NCBI RefSeq assembly: GCF_016495865.1
Contig: NZ_CP054706.1
Location: 2,480,001-2,544,000, forward strand
Length of the DNA: 64,000 bases
From: Salicibibacter cibi
Lineage (GTDB): Bacteria > Bacillota > Bacilli > Bacillales > Marinococcaceae
Direction of reading: 5' to 3'
Shown here: positions 54,794 through 64,000 of the stretch, one piece after another
Numbering within the stretch: the stretch's first letter is position 1
Layout: the number at the start of each line of letters is the position of its first letter
Notes under the pieces: model-generated
Told to the model about the DNA's origin: nothing
Databases searched by the model: none
Seen by the model: only the letters and a program-made list of their open reading frames with translations
Translations under genes and position numbers: made by a program

Positions 54794-57226
54794 TTATAAA
54801 TAATTTAATGTTTTGGTGTTCGCCTTAATAAATTGTGAAATATCACCGGAATAAATGATTTCACCACCACTATCGCCACCACTAGGACCTAATTCAACGA
54901 TATAATCAGCTTGTTTTATCACATCTAAGTTATGTTCAATGAAGAAAAATGTATTTTCATTCTCCGTAAGTTTTTGAATAAGTTCCATAAAATGGAATAC
55001 ATCAATTTTGTGCATACCAGTTGTCGGCTCGTCTAAAATAAAAAGGTGTTTATTTCCTTTCTGCTTAGAAATTGTACTGGTAAGACGTAATCGTTGCATT
55101 TCACCACCAGATAAAGTACCTGTCCCTTGTCCAAGTAAGATATAATCAAGGTTTGTTTGGGTTAAAAGAAATAATGGTCTACTGTTTAAACCGTTTCTTT
55201 CAAAAAATTCTATCGCCTCCTTGATTGAAAACGCTAATACATCCGAGATAGAGTAATCCTCGATTTTCACATTTGAAATTTCGTCTTTGTATCTACTTCC
55301 ATGACAAGTTGAACAAGGAAGTTCCATGTTTTCAAAAAATAGTTGATTACTTTCAACTACTCCTAACCCCTGACAATTAGGACATCTTCCTTGCCCAGAA
55401 TTAAATGAGAAATCTGATACAGAATATGGTAAGTTTGAGTCTTTGGATTTTATTGCAAAAAGATATCGAATATCATCAAAAACATCTAAATAAGTTGCAA
55501 TGATAGATCTTTTGTTTCGAGTAGGTCTTTTTTGGGTAATGACAACAATGTCTTTATAGTTGTTTTTCCATTGAATAATCTCATTGTCTTTTAATTGGCT
55601 ATCGGCAATTTCTCCAAAAAGCAAACTTGATTTACCTGAACCAGAAACGCCAGTTATAACAGATAAACAGTCTGCAGGAAGTGTTAGTGATATATTTTTG
55701 AGGTTGTGCACATTTGCATGTTGTACTTCTAGTGCAAGTTGTTTTGTTTTGCGCTTATAACTAGCTTGCTGGTAGGTAGAATGATTTGATTTAAAAAGTA
55801 GTGATTGAGAATTGGTTAAAAGCTCGTCATAAGTTCCAGTTGTCACAACATTACCACCAAACTCTCCAGATCCCGGTCCGATTTCCACAATATAATCTGC
55901 TTGTTTACTAAATGCCTCATCATGTTCGATTGCTATAATAGTATTATTTCGTCCTTTTATTTCATTGATCATGGATATTAAACCTTCCGTATCGGAAGTG
56001 TGTAATCCAACTGTAGGTTCATCAAGAATAATGATTAACTCCGTCATTTGAGAGTCTAGAACAGCAGCTAATTTAATTCGTTGAGCTTCACCTCCAGAAA
56101 GAGTTGAATACTGGCGATCTAGCGATAAGTAATCAAGACCAAGCTTAGAAATCCGATTAATTTTAATTTCTATATCGAGAAGGTAATCTTTGACCAAAGA
56201 TGTAATCTGTTGATCACTTTGTTTTTTTAATTGTTGTACCCACTGTAATGCATGTTTTAAATCTCCTTTTACAATTTCAGGTAACCTGTGATTATAAACT
56301 TTTGCGGATCGACTTAAGGCATTCAGTTTTTCCCCATGACATTCAAAACATCTATCCTCTTGAACGAATTCCTTAAGATTTTTTGGTATATCTTTTTCTT
56401 CAGCTATCTTTTGCCATATTTTTGGTTCAACTCCTTCATATTTTCCTTCTGCCACTTTGGTTGGTAATGTTTCATTTTGATCTTCAGGAATTTCTGACGA
56501 ATATATGCCTTTTTTTAATAAATCAAATTGCTCTTGAGTAAACTCTCCTAGGGGGATATCTTTGGGAATAGGAACGCTAAGGTGTTTTAAGAGAGCATTG
56601 AAAGACTTAAGTTGATAATCAGCATAATTTTTGTGCCAAGTAGCTATGCCACCGTTAAGGATTGTTTTATTTTTTTGATAGAGGCTATCTTTAATAACCA
56701 GTGATTTACCCATTCCTTTACAAGTGGGGCAAGCTCCTGCTCTAGTATTAAAAGAAAAATGTGATCTCGTTAATTTATCCATTTGATAATTACAATTCGG
56801 ACAGTGCATATAAACGTTGAACTCACCATCAATCTTTTCAGTTTCTTCCATAGAATCGCTTGCGGAAATGACCTTATGGCAATTTGGACAATTTCGCTGA
56901 TGTAATTTTTCAAAAATCATTCTTAGATCTGTATAGATATCGGTTTGTGTTCCAAGCGTTGAGCGGGGATTATCATTTCTGTCTTCTTGATCAATCATAA
57001 TTGCAGGAGATAAATTTTTGATTTCATCTACTTTCGGTTTTGGGATTCCCTGATAACTCATCGTCTCTAAATATTGTCTTTGCGATTCAATATAGATTGT
57101 ATCTTTGAGTAATGTTGTTTTTCCTGACCCTGATAATCCAGTAATAACGGTTAACTTGTTTCTTTGGATTTCCAAATCAATGTTTTTTAAATTTTTCTCA
57201 TATGCATTTTTTATTTTTATATTCAT
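54794..57226 (-). CDS. UvrA-like ABC ATPase lacking the UvrB-binding domain
   Basis: An 810-residue soluble protein with two ABC modules. Module 1 has Walker A GLSGSGKT (30-37), signature LSGGE (376-380) and Walker B ILDEP. Module 2 has GVSGSGKS (526-533), LSGGE (705-709) and ILDEP. Zinc cysteine pairs lie at 113/116, 142/145, 166/169, 293/296, 615/618 and 638/641. The region of the UvrB-binding domain is only about 45 residues, so it resembles class II UvrA (drug-resistance or damage related). It is far more AT-rich than its neighbours and faces a MerR regulator, which suggests acquisition. Confidence 0.88.
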   Translation of the reverse strand: MNIKIKNAYEKNLKNIDLEIQRNKLTVITGLSGSGKTTLLKDTIYIESQRQYLETMSYQGIPKPKVDEIKNLSPAIMIDQEDRNDNPRSTLGTQTDIYTDLRMIFEKLHQRNCPNCHKVISASDSMEETEKIDGEFNVYMHCPNCNYQMDKLTRSHFSFNTRAGACPTCKGMGKSLVIKDSLYQKNKTILNGGIATWHKNYADYQLKSFNALLKHLSVPIPKDIPLGEFTQEQFDLLKKGIYSSEIPEDQNETLPTKVAEGKYEGVEPKIWQKIAEEKDIPKNLKEFVQEDRCFECHGEKLNALSRSAKVYNHRLPEIVKGDLKHALQWVQQLKKQSDQQITSLVKDYLLDIEIKINRISKLGLDYLSLDRQYSTLSGGEAQRIKLAAVLDSQMTELIIILDEPTVGLHTSDTEGLISMINEIKGRNNTIIAIEHDEAFSKQADYIVEIGPGSGEFGGNVVTTGTYDELLTNSQSLLFKSNHSTYQQASYKRKTKQLALEVQHANVHNLKNISLTLPADCLSVITGVSGSGKSSLLFGEIADSQLKDNEIIQWKNNYKDIVVITQKRPTRNKRSIIATYLDVFDDIRYLFAIKSKDSNLPYSVSDFSFNSGQGRCPNCQGLGVVESNQLFFENMELPCSTCHGSRYKDEISNVKIEDYSISDVLAFSIKEAIEFFERNGLNSRPLFLLTQTNLDYILLGQGTGTLSGGEMQRLRLTSTISKQKGNKHLFILDEPTTGMHKIDVFHFMELIQKLTENENTFFFIEHNLDVIKQADYIVELGPSGGDSGGEIIYSGDISQFIKANTKTLNYL

Positions 57227-57300
57227 TTCATCACCTCATCATCGATGATATCAGATTGAAGCAACATTCTATTTTCAAATAAAAAAATATTGATATATCC

Positions 57301-57322
57301 CGTTTTATGATAGAATAAAACG
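57301..57322. promoter_or_regulatory. Palindromic operator between uvrA-like and merR-like genes
   Basis: CGTTTTAT-GATAGA-ATAAAACG is a perfect 8-bp inverted repeat with a 6-bp centre. It overlaps a TAGAAT -10-like box for the merR gene. It is a likely binding site for the double-HTH regulator, acting on both divergent genes. Confidence 0.65.
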
Positions 57323-57362
57323 AACTAAGGACTTTAAGGTTTTATTTAAAGGTTGTTAAAGA

Positions 57363-58052
57363 ATGGGATATACGATGAAACAAATGATTGCGTATATTGG
57401 TGTAAGTAATACGACTTTGAAAAGGTATGAGAGTAATGGATTAATACCTTCTGTTTTCTATACAAAAGGAAATCATAGAAGATACGAAGAAATTCATTTA
57501 ATTGCCTTTAGAACAATCCGAAACCTTTTAAAAGGTTTCGACATACCAGTAGCGTATCAATTGATGAAATTAGCAAAGGAAAAGAAGTTCACAGAAGCCA
57601 ACTGGATCATTGCCCAATCTCAAAAAGAATTGGTAAAGAAAAAAGAAACACTAAAAATGCATAAAGAATTTATTTTGTCTCTCCCTCAAAAACCACTGAA
57701 AAAAACTACCATGCGCATAGGTGAATTAGCAAAATTCGCTAATATTGAGACATCAACGATTCGCTATTGGGAAGAAAGAGGACTTATAAAAGGGATTAGA
57801 GATGAAAGCAGTGGTTATCGTTTTTATGAAAAAAATGAGGTGCGAAAAACCATCATTATTTCTCTTTTGCGAAAAAGTGTCCGTTATCTTGACGAAATAA
57901 AAATAATTGTTGATGAGATAAATGACGAAAGCCTCTCCAGCATCAGGAAACATTATACCGTTGCTAATAGAGAACTGGATATTCATCTTGAGAAGCAATT
58001 AGAGTCCATTTCTGTTTATATGGTTTATTGTGAGAAGTTAAGACAGCATTAA
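57363..58052 (+). CDS. MerR-family regulator with two HTH domains
   Basis: A 229-residue protein with two MerR-type winged helices. The first is at about 3-70 (MKQMIAYIGVSNTTLKRYESNGLIP), the second at about 117-182 (MRIGELAKFANIETSTIRYWEERGLI). The helix between them is Lys/Glu-rich. There is no separate drug-binding domain, so the signal it senses is unclear. It is divergent from the UvrA-like gene, with a palindrome between them. It is AT-rich like its partner. AAAGG lies ten bases before the ATG. Confidence 0.85.
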   Translation: MGYTMKQMIAYIGVSNTTLKRYESNGLIPSVFYTKGNHRRYEEIHLIAFRTIRNLLKGFDIPVAYQLMKLAKEKKFTEANWIIAQSQKELVKKKETLKMHKEFILSLPQKPLKKTTMRIGELAKFANIETSTIRYWEERGLIKGIRDESSGYRFYEKNEVRKTIIISLLRKSVRYLDEIKIIVDEINDESLSSIRKHYTVANRELDIHLEKQLESISVYMVYCEKLRQH

Positions 58053-58055
58053 ATA

Positions 58056-58340
58056 GGGACTGCTGAATAACGGAAAAAGACTGGCACATAAGCATTTTTC
58101 GTTGGTGTTGTCGAAGCTGGATGCAAGGAATTCCATCCTATAAACAAAAAACCCTTGCACTTCTGGCAACGTACGGAGGGATGGTGCTGCAATAGCGAGA
58201 CTCCAGCGGAAAAACGGACGCGTCAAGCCCCCGCAGCGCCGGTTTTGCGCGAGGAGGCTTGACCGTTCGTCCGCGGAAAGCGAAGCCATGGAAGCGCCAT
58301 CCCGACTTCAGCTGATAGCTGCATGTTGTTCAGCATTCCC
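58056..58340. mobile_element. 285-bp MITE-like element (type B copy 1)
   Basis: The ends GGGACTGCTGAATAAC and GTTGTTCAGCATTCCC are inverted repeats with two mismatches in 16. Both ends are bordered by TA, the target duplication typical of IS630/Tc1-mariner transposition. It has no transposase. The core contains GAGACTCC, GAGGAGGCTTGA and CCGCGGAAAGCGAAG, similar in design to the type A repeats. It lies four bases after the merR stop. A fragment is found at 11471-11550. Confidence 0.8.
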
Positions 58341-58365
58341 TAAATATGTAGATATAAATATGTAG

Positions 58366-58404
58366 ATAAGAAGGTTGATGTATACTTGCTTCCCTGCCAA
58401 AAAA
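58366..58404 (-). repeat. Small repeat remnant R7
   Basis: AAGGTTGATGTATACTTGCTTCCCTGCCAAAA matches the second-hairpin end of the small repeat family. Only this part is left. Confidence 0.6.
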
Positions 58405-58428
58405 AGAGATACTGCCTTTTGCAATATC
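58399..58428 (-). terminator. Terminator downstream of the deacetylase gene
   Basis: On the minus strand GATATTGC and GCAGTATC with a 5-base loop, then TCTTTTTTT. The T run is supplied by the small-repeat remnant. Confidence 0.6.
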
Positions 58429-58498
58429 CCTTCATCTTGAGCACTGCTTGAAAACGTTTTTATAAGGCTTCTTCACGTTTTCTTCTGCTGGCTTTACC

Positions 58499-59338
58499 TC
58501 ACTCATTTTCCTGTTCAATTTCTGTGGGGTCGATAAAGTCGTAACCCTCGTCTTCGAGACCTAAAATAATGTCTTCAAGCGCTTCGTTCGTCCACTCCCG
58601 GTCATGCATCAGAAGATTGGCGCCGTTTTGCAAGTGTTCCGTCTCCACCATAATCTCCGCCAATGCATCAGGATCGGTATATTCTTCTTCCCAATCAAAT
58701 CCGTAGGTCCAATTCATGCCGAGCATCTCTTCTTCTTCCACGACTTCCCAGCTATGATCAGTATTCGCTCCGTGAGGTGCCCGGAAAAAGTTTGGTCTTT
58801 CCCCGGTGATCCGTTCGATTTCATCGTTCAAATCAACGATTTCATCTTCCACCTCTTCCTCGGAGATCTCCTGTAAATTTGCATGGGTCATGGTATGGTT
58901 TCCGATTTCATGTCCATGCTCCATGATCTCAAGGAGCTGTTCTTCTCCCTCTTCATCATCAATAAAATGGTGATTGATGAAAAAGATCGCGGTCACATCT
59001 AGCTCTTCAAGTGTTTCCGCCATCTCAACGCCGTGTTCATCCGGCGCATCATCGATGGTAATCAAGACCGCTTCTTCTTCGGCATCGTCAATGGGCTCTA
59101 ACCCCCAGTTATTTTCATTAAGCGTATACGCCGGTTCAGGCTCTTCTTCCGTATGTTCCTCTTCGGAAGGCTCTGTTGAACCATTTTCATCCTCTTCTTC
59201 CGATTCGTTTTCTTCTTCAATAACCGTGTTCTCTCCCTCCTCGTTCTCCTCCACGCTTACGTCTTCTTCCGCTTGTTGACATGCAGCGAGCACGAGCATT
59301 GCCGTGAACCAACAAAGCATTGCTTTAGACAAATGCAA
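58499..59338 (-). CDS. Polysaccharide deacetylase lipoprotein (NodB domain)
   Basis: A 279-residue exported lipoprotein (lipobox LAAC, cysteine about residue 20). A linker of some 60 residues is almost entirely Glu, Asp and Ser. The NodB domain has TIDDAP (usually TFDDGP), the zinc site HTMTH in HEIGNHTMTH, RAPHG (the RxPxG motif) and LLMHD. It probably deacetylates peptidoglycan or chitin-like chains. The TTG start has GGGGGA eight bases upstream. The whole protein is very acidic. Confidence 0.88.
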   Translation of the reverse strand: MHLSKAMLCWFTAMLVLAACQQAEEDVSVEENEEGENTVIEEENESEEEDENGSTEPSEEEHTEEEPEPAYTLNENNWGLEPIDDAEEEAVLITIDDAPDEHGVEMAETLEELDVTAIFFINHHFIDDEEGEEQLLEIMEHGHEIGNHTMTHANLQEISEEEVEDEIVDLNDEIERITGERPNFFRAPHGANTDHSWEVVEEEEMLGMNWTYGFDWEEEYTDPDALAEIMVETEHLQNGANLLMHDREWTNEALEDIILGLEDEGYDFIDPTEIEQENE

Positions 59339-59565
59339 TTCAAAATTCCCCCAACTTATGTATTCATATTCCCATTCAATATTACATTTTTCTACAAAAG
59401 TTGCAATATATTTTCAATGATTGATTGCATTTTTTTCTGTGACTTTAATTCTTTGTCTTTGTGTTTTCTTTTCCATTACAGTTTCTTTACCGTTCCCTCT
59501 TCATTTCTTTTCCATGATATCATCGATGGAAAGATGATTACGCCTGATAAAGGTCGTGAGAGAAT

Positions 59566-59949
59566 ATGACAGCTAGTAAAACGGTTTTTATAGCCACTAT
59601 CTTTGCAATTATTACAATTGCTTCTTCCTGCAATAATTCAGACGAAACACATACACCTGATGCGATCGCTACCACCGATGAACCTCAAGCATTATTATTC
59701 ATTGATGAAAATCAACCTGACATTGAACGCCCTTATTATAATGCATTAATTAATTTTCAGAATGAAAGGGATGAAAAAACGGACGTTACCATTATTCGAG
59801 AACAAGAAGTTGCCGCCGACCAATGTGAAGTAGAGGAATTCCCCACACTCATGTTGATCCATGATGATGAACCCATCGCAGTTGTCAGTGGCCAACAATC
59901 GATGGAGCAACTCGTCACACTCTTACAAGACAATTTTAACGAACGGTAA
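59566..59949 (+). CDS. Small lipoprotein at the slp position, thioredoxin-like
   Basis: A 127-residue lipoprotein with a signal peptide and lipobox ending at SSC. The C-terminal part (EVEEFPTLMLIHDDEPIAVVSG) has the FPT cis-proline pattern of a thioredoxin fold but lacks a CxxC site. In B. subtilis a small lipoprotein gene, slp, lies next to pdhD; this gene is the positional counterpart, but sequence identity is unproven. It converges on pdhD. Confidence 0.65.
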   Translation: MTASKTVFIATIFAIITIASSCNNSDETHTPDAIATTDEPQALLFIDENQPDIERPYYNALINFQNERDEKTDVTIIREQEVAADQCEVEEFPTLMLIHDDEPIAVVSGQQSMEQLVTLLQDNFNER

Positions 59950-59984
59950 AACACCGGTGCTGATCGCAGCACCGGTGTTTTTTG
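59950..59984. terminator. Bidirectional terminator before pdhD end
   Basis: AACACCGGTGCTG and CAGCACCGGTGTT form a 13-bp perfect stem with a 4-base loop and T runs on both strands. Confidence 0.9.
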
Positions 59985-59997
59985 TCTTTGTTTTATT

Positions 59998-61407
59998 TTA
60001 CATCGAATGGATGGGCGTTCCTAACGCTACCTCCGCTGCTTCCATCGTAATCTCTCCGAGGGTCGGGTGGGCATGAATGGTCATCGCCACATCTTCTGCG
60101 GTCATGCCGGCTTCAATGGCAAGTCCGACTTCGGCGATCATGTCAGAGGCACTGGGGCCGGCGATTTGGGCGCCGATAACCAATCCGTCATCCTTTCGTG
60201 TAACAAGTTTCATAAACCCGTCGGAATCATTGAGGGATAGGGCCCGTCCGTTGGCTTGGAACGGAAACTTCGATGCTTTTGCTTCAAAGCCTGCTTCTTT
60301 TGCTTCCTCTTCCGTGTAACCGACGGATGCCAACTCCGGATCCGAGAAGGCGACGAGAGGGATGCCGAGATAATCAATGGCAGAAGCCTCGCCGGAAATG
60401 ACTTCAGCTGCAATTTTGCCTTCATAAGATGCTTTGTGCGCAAGCGGCGGACCATCAGTAATATCACCGATCGCGAATAGGTTCGGCACGCTCGTGCGTG
60501 CTTCCTTATCGGTTTGAATGAGGCCTTTATCATCCATTTCAACACCGATTTGCTCGAGGCCAAGCTCCTCCGTATTCGGTTTACGTCCAACGCTTACGAG
60601 TACGTAATCAGCATCGATTTTTTGTTCTTCGCCTTTAACATCGGCCGTCACCGTCACGCCGTCGTCTTTTTCTTCCACACCGCTTGCCATCGCTTCTGTG
60701 TAGAACGTGACGCCTTTATTTTTCAATCGGCGTTGTACGAGTTGGGACATTTGCTTCTCAAATCCGCCGAGGATGCGTTTTTCTCCCTCGAGGACGGTGA
60801 CTTCAGTTCCGAAACTGGCATAAGCGCCTGCCAATTCTATGCCGATATAGCCGCCGCCGATGACGACGAGCTTTTCCGGGATAGCGTCCAAGGCCAACGC
60901 ACCCGAGGAATCGATCACTCGATTGCTATATTTAAAATTGGATAGCTCAATTGGCTGAGAGCCAGTGGCAATGATACAGTTTTTAAACTTGTATGATTGC
61001 CCGCTGTTATTCTCACTTGAGACACGCACAGTGTCCTTGTCGGAGAGATAAGCTTCCCCCTGCACAACGTTCACTTTGTTTCCTTTTAACAGACTTTGGA
61101 CACCGCCCGTTAATTTTTGGACAACCCCGCTTTTCCATTCTTGAACTTTGGAAAAGTCAACGGAGACGTTCTCTGACTTAATGCCAAGCTCATCATTTCC
61201 TTGCGCTTTTTCGTAACTGTGCCCGGCTTCAATCAAAGCTTTCGACGGGATGCAGCCGACGTTTAGGCAAACGCCTCCCACGTCACCTTTTTCTACAAGG
61301 GTGACGGACTGTCCGAGTTGGGCGGCACGAATCGCCGCCACGTATCCCCCGGGACCGGACCCGATGATAATCGTATCCACTTCTTCTGCCAGATCTCCTA
61401 CAACCAT
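59998..61407 (-). CDS. pdhD: Dihydrolipoyl dehydrogenase (E3)
   Basis: A 469-residue FAD enzyme that reoxidises dihydrolipoamide with NAD+. FAD site [15 protein letters not shown], redox disulfide [13 protein letters not shown] (about 40-52), NAD site [11 protein letters not shown] and the active-site HAHPTLGE are present. ATG 61407 follows GGAGGGG. It is the last gene of pdhABCD. Confidence 0.97.
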   Translation of the reverse strand: MVVGDLAEEVDTIIIGSGPGGYVAAIRAAQLGQSVTLVEKGDVGGVCLNVGCIPSKALIEAGHSYEKAQGNDELGIKSENVSVDFSKVQEWKSGVVQKLTGGVQSLLKGNKVNVVQGEAYLSDKDTVRVSSENNSGQSYKFKNCIIATGSQPIELSNFKYSNRVIDSSGALALDAIPEKLVVIGGGYIGIELAGAYASFGTEVTVLEGEKRILGGFEKQMSQLVQRRLKNKGVTFYTEAMASGVEEKDDGVTVTADVKGEEQKIDADYVLVSVGRKPNTEELGLEQIGVEMDDKGLIQTDKEARTSVPNLFAIGDITDGPPLAHKASYEGKIAAEVISGEASAIDYLGIPLVAFSDPELASVGYTEEEAKEAGFEAKASKFPFQANGRALSLNDSDGFMKLVTRKDDGLVIGAQIAGPSASDMIAEVGLAIEAGMTAEDVAMTIHAHPTLGEITMEAAEVALGTPIHSM

Positions 61408-61409
61408 TG

Positions 61410-62693
61410 TTACCCCTCCATCATTATTAATTCCGGATCGTTAAGCAAACGTTTCACATGATTTAGCGCTTGCTGTGCAGTCACCCCATCAACCAGGCGG
61501 TGATCATAACTTAACGATAACGCAAGCATCGGGCGAACGACAACTTCCCCGTCTCGGACGACTGCTTTTTCCTCGATGCGGCCAATTCCGAGAATGGCGA
61601 CTTCCGGGTGATTGATGACCGGCGTGAAAAAAGCTCCATTGGCCGAGCCGACATTGGAAATCGTGCTCGTTCCGCCTTGCATATCCGCGCTCGCTAATTT
61701 TCCGTCTTTTGCTTTTTGGGCAAGTTCATTAATCTCATCTGCAAGCATAAAAATTGATTTGCGGTCCGCTTGCCCAACAACCGGGACCATAAGTCCGCGA
61801 TCCGTATCTGCGGCAATGCCGACATTGAAATTCTTTTTGTAAACAATTTCTTCGTTTTCGTCGTCAATGGAAGCGTTTAACACCGGATATTCCCTCAGCG
61901 CGGATGTGTAAGCTTTAACGACATACGGCAAGTACGTAAGCTTAATTTCTTTTTCTGCCGCCACTGGCTTAAACCGTTTCCGGTTTGCGACGAGAGCGCT
62001 CACTTCCACTTCATCCATGTGCGTGACGTGAGGCGCAGTACGTTTGCTGTGAACCATGGCATTCGCAATTGTTTTCCGTATGCCTTTAAGTGGCACGCGT
62101 TCCTCAGAAACATCGGCAGTTGCTGTCGAAGCGGCGTCCTTCTCTTCTTCCGGTTTCTCTTCCGTTTCAGATGCTCCGCTAACGAAGGCATCGACGTCAT
62201 CTTTTAAAATTCGCCCGTTTTTACCTGTACCTTTTACATCATTGATGTTTACATTTTGTTCACGAGCGTATTTACGGACCGAGGGCATGGCAATGACCCG
62301 CTTGTTGTCATCTTCATCGTCTTGGGCTTGACCATCTTCTTTTTTGCTTTCTTTTTCTGCGGTTTTTTGCTCTTCTTCGCCTTTCTTCGCAGCGTCTGAT
62401 TCGTCTTCATCGGAGGACGATTCACCCTCGTCGTCATCTTCCTCTTCAGGCCCGCTTCCGTCATCGATCGTGATAATGACGTCTCCTACCGTTACGGTGG
62501 TGTTTTCTTCCACTTTCACATCTAAAATCGTTCCGTCTACCGGAGAGGGAATTTCGACCACGGCTTTGTCATTTTGCACTTCACAAAGAACATCGTCTTC
62601 TTCGACTTTGTCCCCTTTTTTCACAAACCAGGTGACAATCTCACCTTCATGGATCCCCTCCCCAATATCCGGGAGCTCAAATTTATAAGCCAC
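61410..62693 (-). CDS. pdhC: Dihydrolipoamide acetyltransferase (E2)
   Basis: A 427-residue core subunit of pyruvate dehydrogenase. It has one lipoyl domain (1-80, lipoyl lysine in NDKAVVEIP), an unusually acidic linker (about 85-135), a subunit-binding domain ([15 protein letters not shown]), a second linker and the catalytic domain with DHRLVDG at the C-terminus. GTG 62693 lies eight bases after AAAGGAGG, so I prefer it to the longer frame at 62720. Confidence 0.96.
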   Translation of the reverse strand: MAYKFELPDIGEGIHEGEIVTWFVKKGDKVEEDDVLCEVQNDKAVVEIPSPVDGTILDVKVEENTTVTVGDVIITIDDGSGPEEEDDDEGESSSDEDESDAAKKGEEEQKTAEKESKKEDGQAQDDEDDNKRVIAMPSVRKYAREQNVNINDVKGTGKNGRILKDDVDAFVSGASETEEKPEEEKDAASTATADVSEERVPLKGIRKTIANAMVHSKRTAPHVTHMDEVEVSALVANRKRFKPVAAEKEIKLTYLPYVVKAYTSALREYPVLNASIDDENEEIVYKKNFNVGIAADTDRGLMVPVVGQADRKSIFMLADEINELAQKAKDGKLASADMQGGTSTISNVGSANGAFFTPVINHPEVAILGIGRIEEKAVVRDGEVVVRPMLALSLSYDHRLVDGVTAQQALNHVKRLLNDPELIMMEG

Positions 62694-62751
62694 GCACAAG
62701 ACCTCCTTTTCAATGATCACTCGACGTTTCGAACATTGGCCGGGCTAAATT

Positions 62752-63728
62752 TTAAAAATCGATCGTCGCTTTCGCTTTTTCGATAATATCGTTGTGATCC
62801 GGCAGCCAAATATCTTCATCGGATGCAAACGGATAAACGGTGTCCGGAGCCGTCACCCGAGCCACCGGCGCTTCCAAGTGTAAAATGGCACGTTCACTGA
62901 TTTCTGCGGAAATGCCGGCTGCAACCCCTGCTTGGCGTTGCGCTTCCTGGATGACAACCGCACGGTTCGTCTTTTTCACCGACTCGATGATCGTATCAAG
63001 ATCAACGGGGCTTACGGTTCGCAAGTCAATGACTTCCGCTTCAATGTTTTCTTCGCTCAGCTGTTCCGCCGCTTTTAAGGCAGAATGAACCATAGCACCG
63101 TAAGCGATGAACGTAATGTCCTTGCCTTCCCGCTTGATATCGGCTTTGTCAAGATCGATCGTGTACGCTTCTTCGGAAACCTCCCCTTTCAAGGAACGAT
63201 AGAGCTTCATATGTTCCAGATAAAAGACAGGATCATCGGAGCGGATACTGGAAATAAGCAATCCCTTGGCATCATATGGCGTTGACGGGATAACTACTCG
63301 CATGCCCGGCATTTGCGCCATCAACCCTTCCAGGCTGTCCGGATGCAACTCAGGTGTTTTCACGCCTCCGCCGAACGGTGCCCGTACCGTAATGGGGCTG
63401 TCGTAATACCCGCCGGTGCGATAATGCATCCGTGACATCTGGCCGGCGAGCCCGTCCATCACTTCGAAAATAAAACCGATAAACTGTATTTCCATAATCG
63501 GCCGGAAGCCGGTAACGCCCAAACCTATAGCGAGGCCGCCAATGCCCGATTCTGCGAGTGGTGTATCAAATACACGGGCCTCGCCGAATTCTTTTTGCAA
63601 ACCTTCCGTTGCCCGAAAAACACCGCCGTAGTGGCCTACATCTTCACCGAAAAGAAGAACGTCTTCGTCATTTTTCAATTCCGTGCGCATGGCATCTGTT
63701 ATTGCCTGTATCATTGTCATTTCTGCCA

Positions 63729-63729
<1 letters not shown>
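62752..63729 (-). CDS. pdhB: Pyruvate dehydrogenase E1 beta subunit
   Basis: A 325-residue subunit of the thiamine-diphosphate E1 component. [12 protein letters not shown] and [16 protein letters not shown] are typical, with the C-terminal transketolase domain. The ATG overlaps the pdhA stop by one base (TAATG), and AAGGAG lies about 11 bases upstream. Confidence 0.96.

Positions 63730-64000
<271 letters not shown>

Overview
The window comes from a Gram-positive, endospore-forming member of the Bacillaceae. Gene content and order match the Bacillus subtilis region pdhABCD - SR1 - yktAB - suhB - yla cluster - pycA - cta cluster - ylb cluster - rpmF - bshC - mraZ/mraW - ftsL - pbpB - spoVD - murE - mraY, read here mostly on the minus strand. 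Sporulation genes (spoVD, ylbJ, an rsfA-type regulator, ylbD) support a spore former. Unusually acidic extracellular segments in PBP2B, CtaC and a lipoprotein deacetylase, a NaChBac-type sodium channel and a proline operon suggest a salt- and probably alkali-adapted species. The species cannot be named from the sequence alone.

Layout. 1-7.9 kb: cell-wall/division operon (mraZ-rsmH-ftsL-pbpB-spoVD-murE-mraY start). 8-20 kb: bshC, rsfA-like gene, rpmF, yceD, tmcAL (ylbM), ylbL-ylbK, ylbJ, coaD, rsmD, ylbG. 19.7-23.3 kb: proBAC behind a proline T-box. 23.5-29.5 kb: voltage-gated Na+ channel, aspartokinase III, the c-di-AMP sensor DarB/CbpB, and ylbF-ylbE-ylbD-ylbA. 29.5-36.5 kb: cytochrome caa3 oxidase and heme A genes (ctaM-F-E-D-C-B and divergent ctaA). 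36.6-45.5 kb: a GNAT protein, pyruvate carboxylase, ylaN, glutaminase, a ylaL-like gene, PIN-PhoH and ylaI. 45.5-50.1 kb: a broken cytochrome c gene, an IS1380 transposase, ylaH and typA. 50.2-54.6 kb: a 52-bp tandem array, a NERD protein, ylaF, suhB, yktB, yktA and the SR1/SR1P dual-function RNA. 54.8-58.3 kb: an AT-rich UvrA-like ABC ATPase divergent from a double-HTH MerR regulator, then a MITE-like element. 58.5-64 kb: polysaccharide deacetylase, an slp-position lipoprotein and pdhD-C-B-A.

How the genes work together. Pyruvate metabolism (pdh, pycA), terminal respiration (cta) and cell-wall/division genes form the core. Proline synthesis, the Na+ channel and a c-di-AMP sensor lie next to each other and may reflect osmotic adaptation; that link is an inference.

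The least explained material is repetitive. I see (i) a two-hairpin small repeat of about 95 bp (seven full or partial copies), (ii) a roughly 190-bp GC-rich repeat (three copies), (iii) a 285-bp MITE-like element with terminal inverted repeats and TA flanks plus one fragment, (iv) two tandem arrays that both have a 52-bp period, and (v) a leader motif (Shine-Dalgarno, hairpin, distant AUG) shared by tmcAL and ylaI. The UvrA-like/MerR pair is the best candidate for an accessory system of unknown role.
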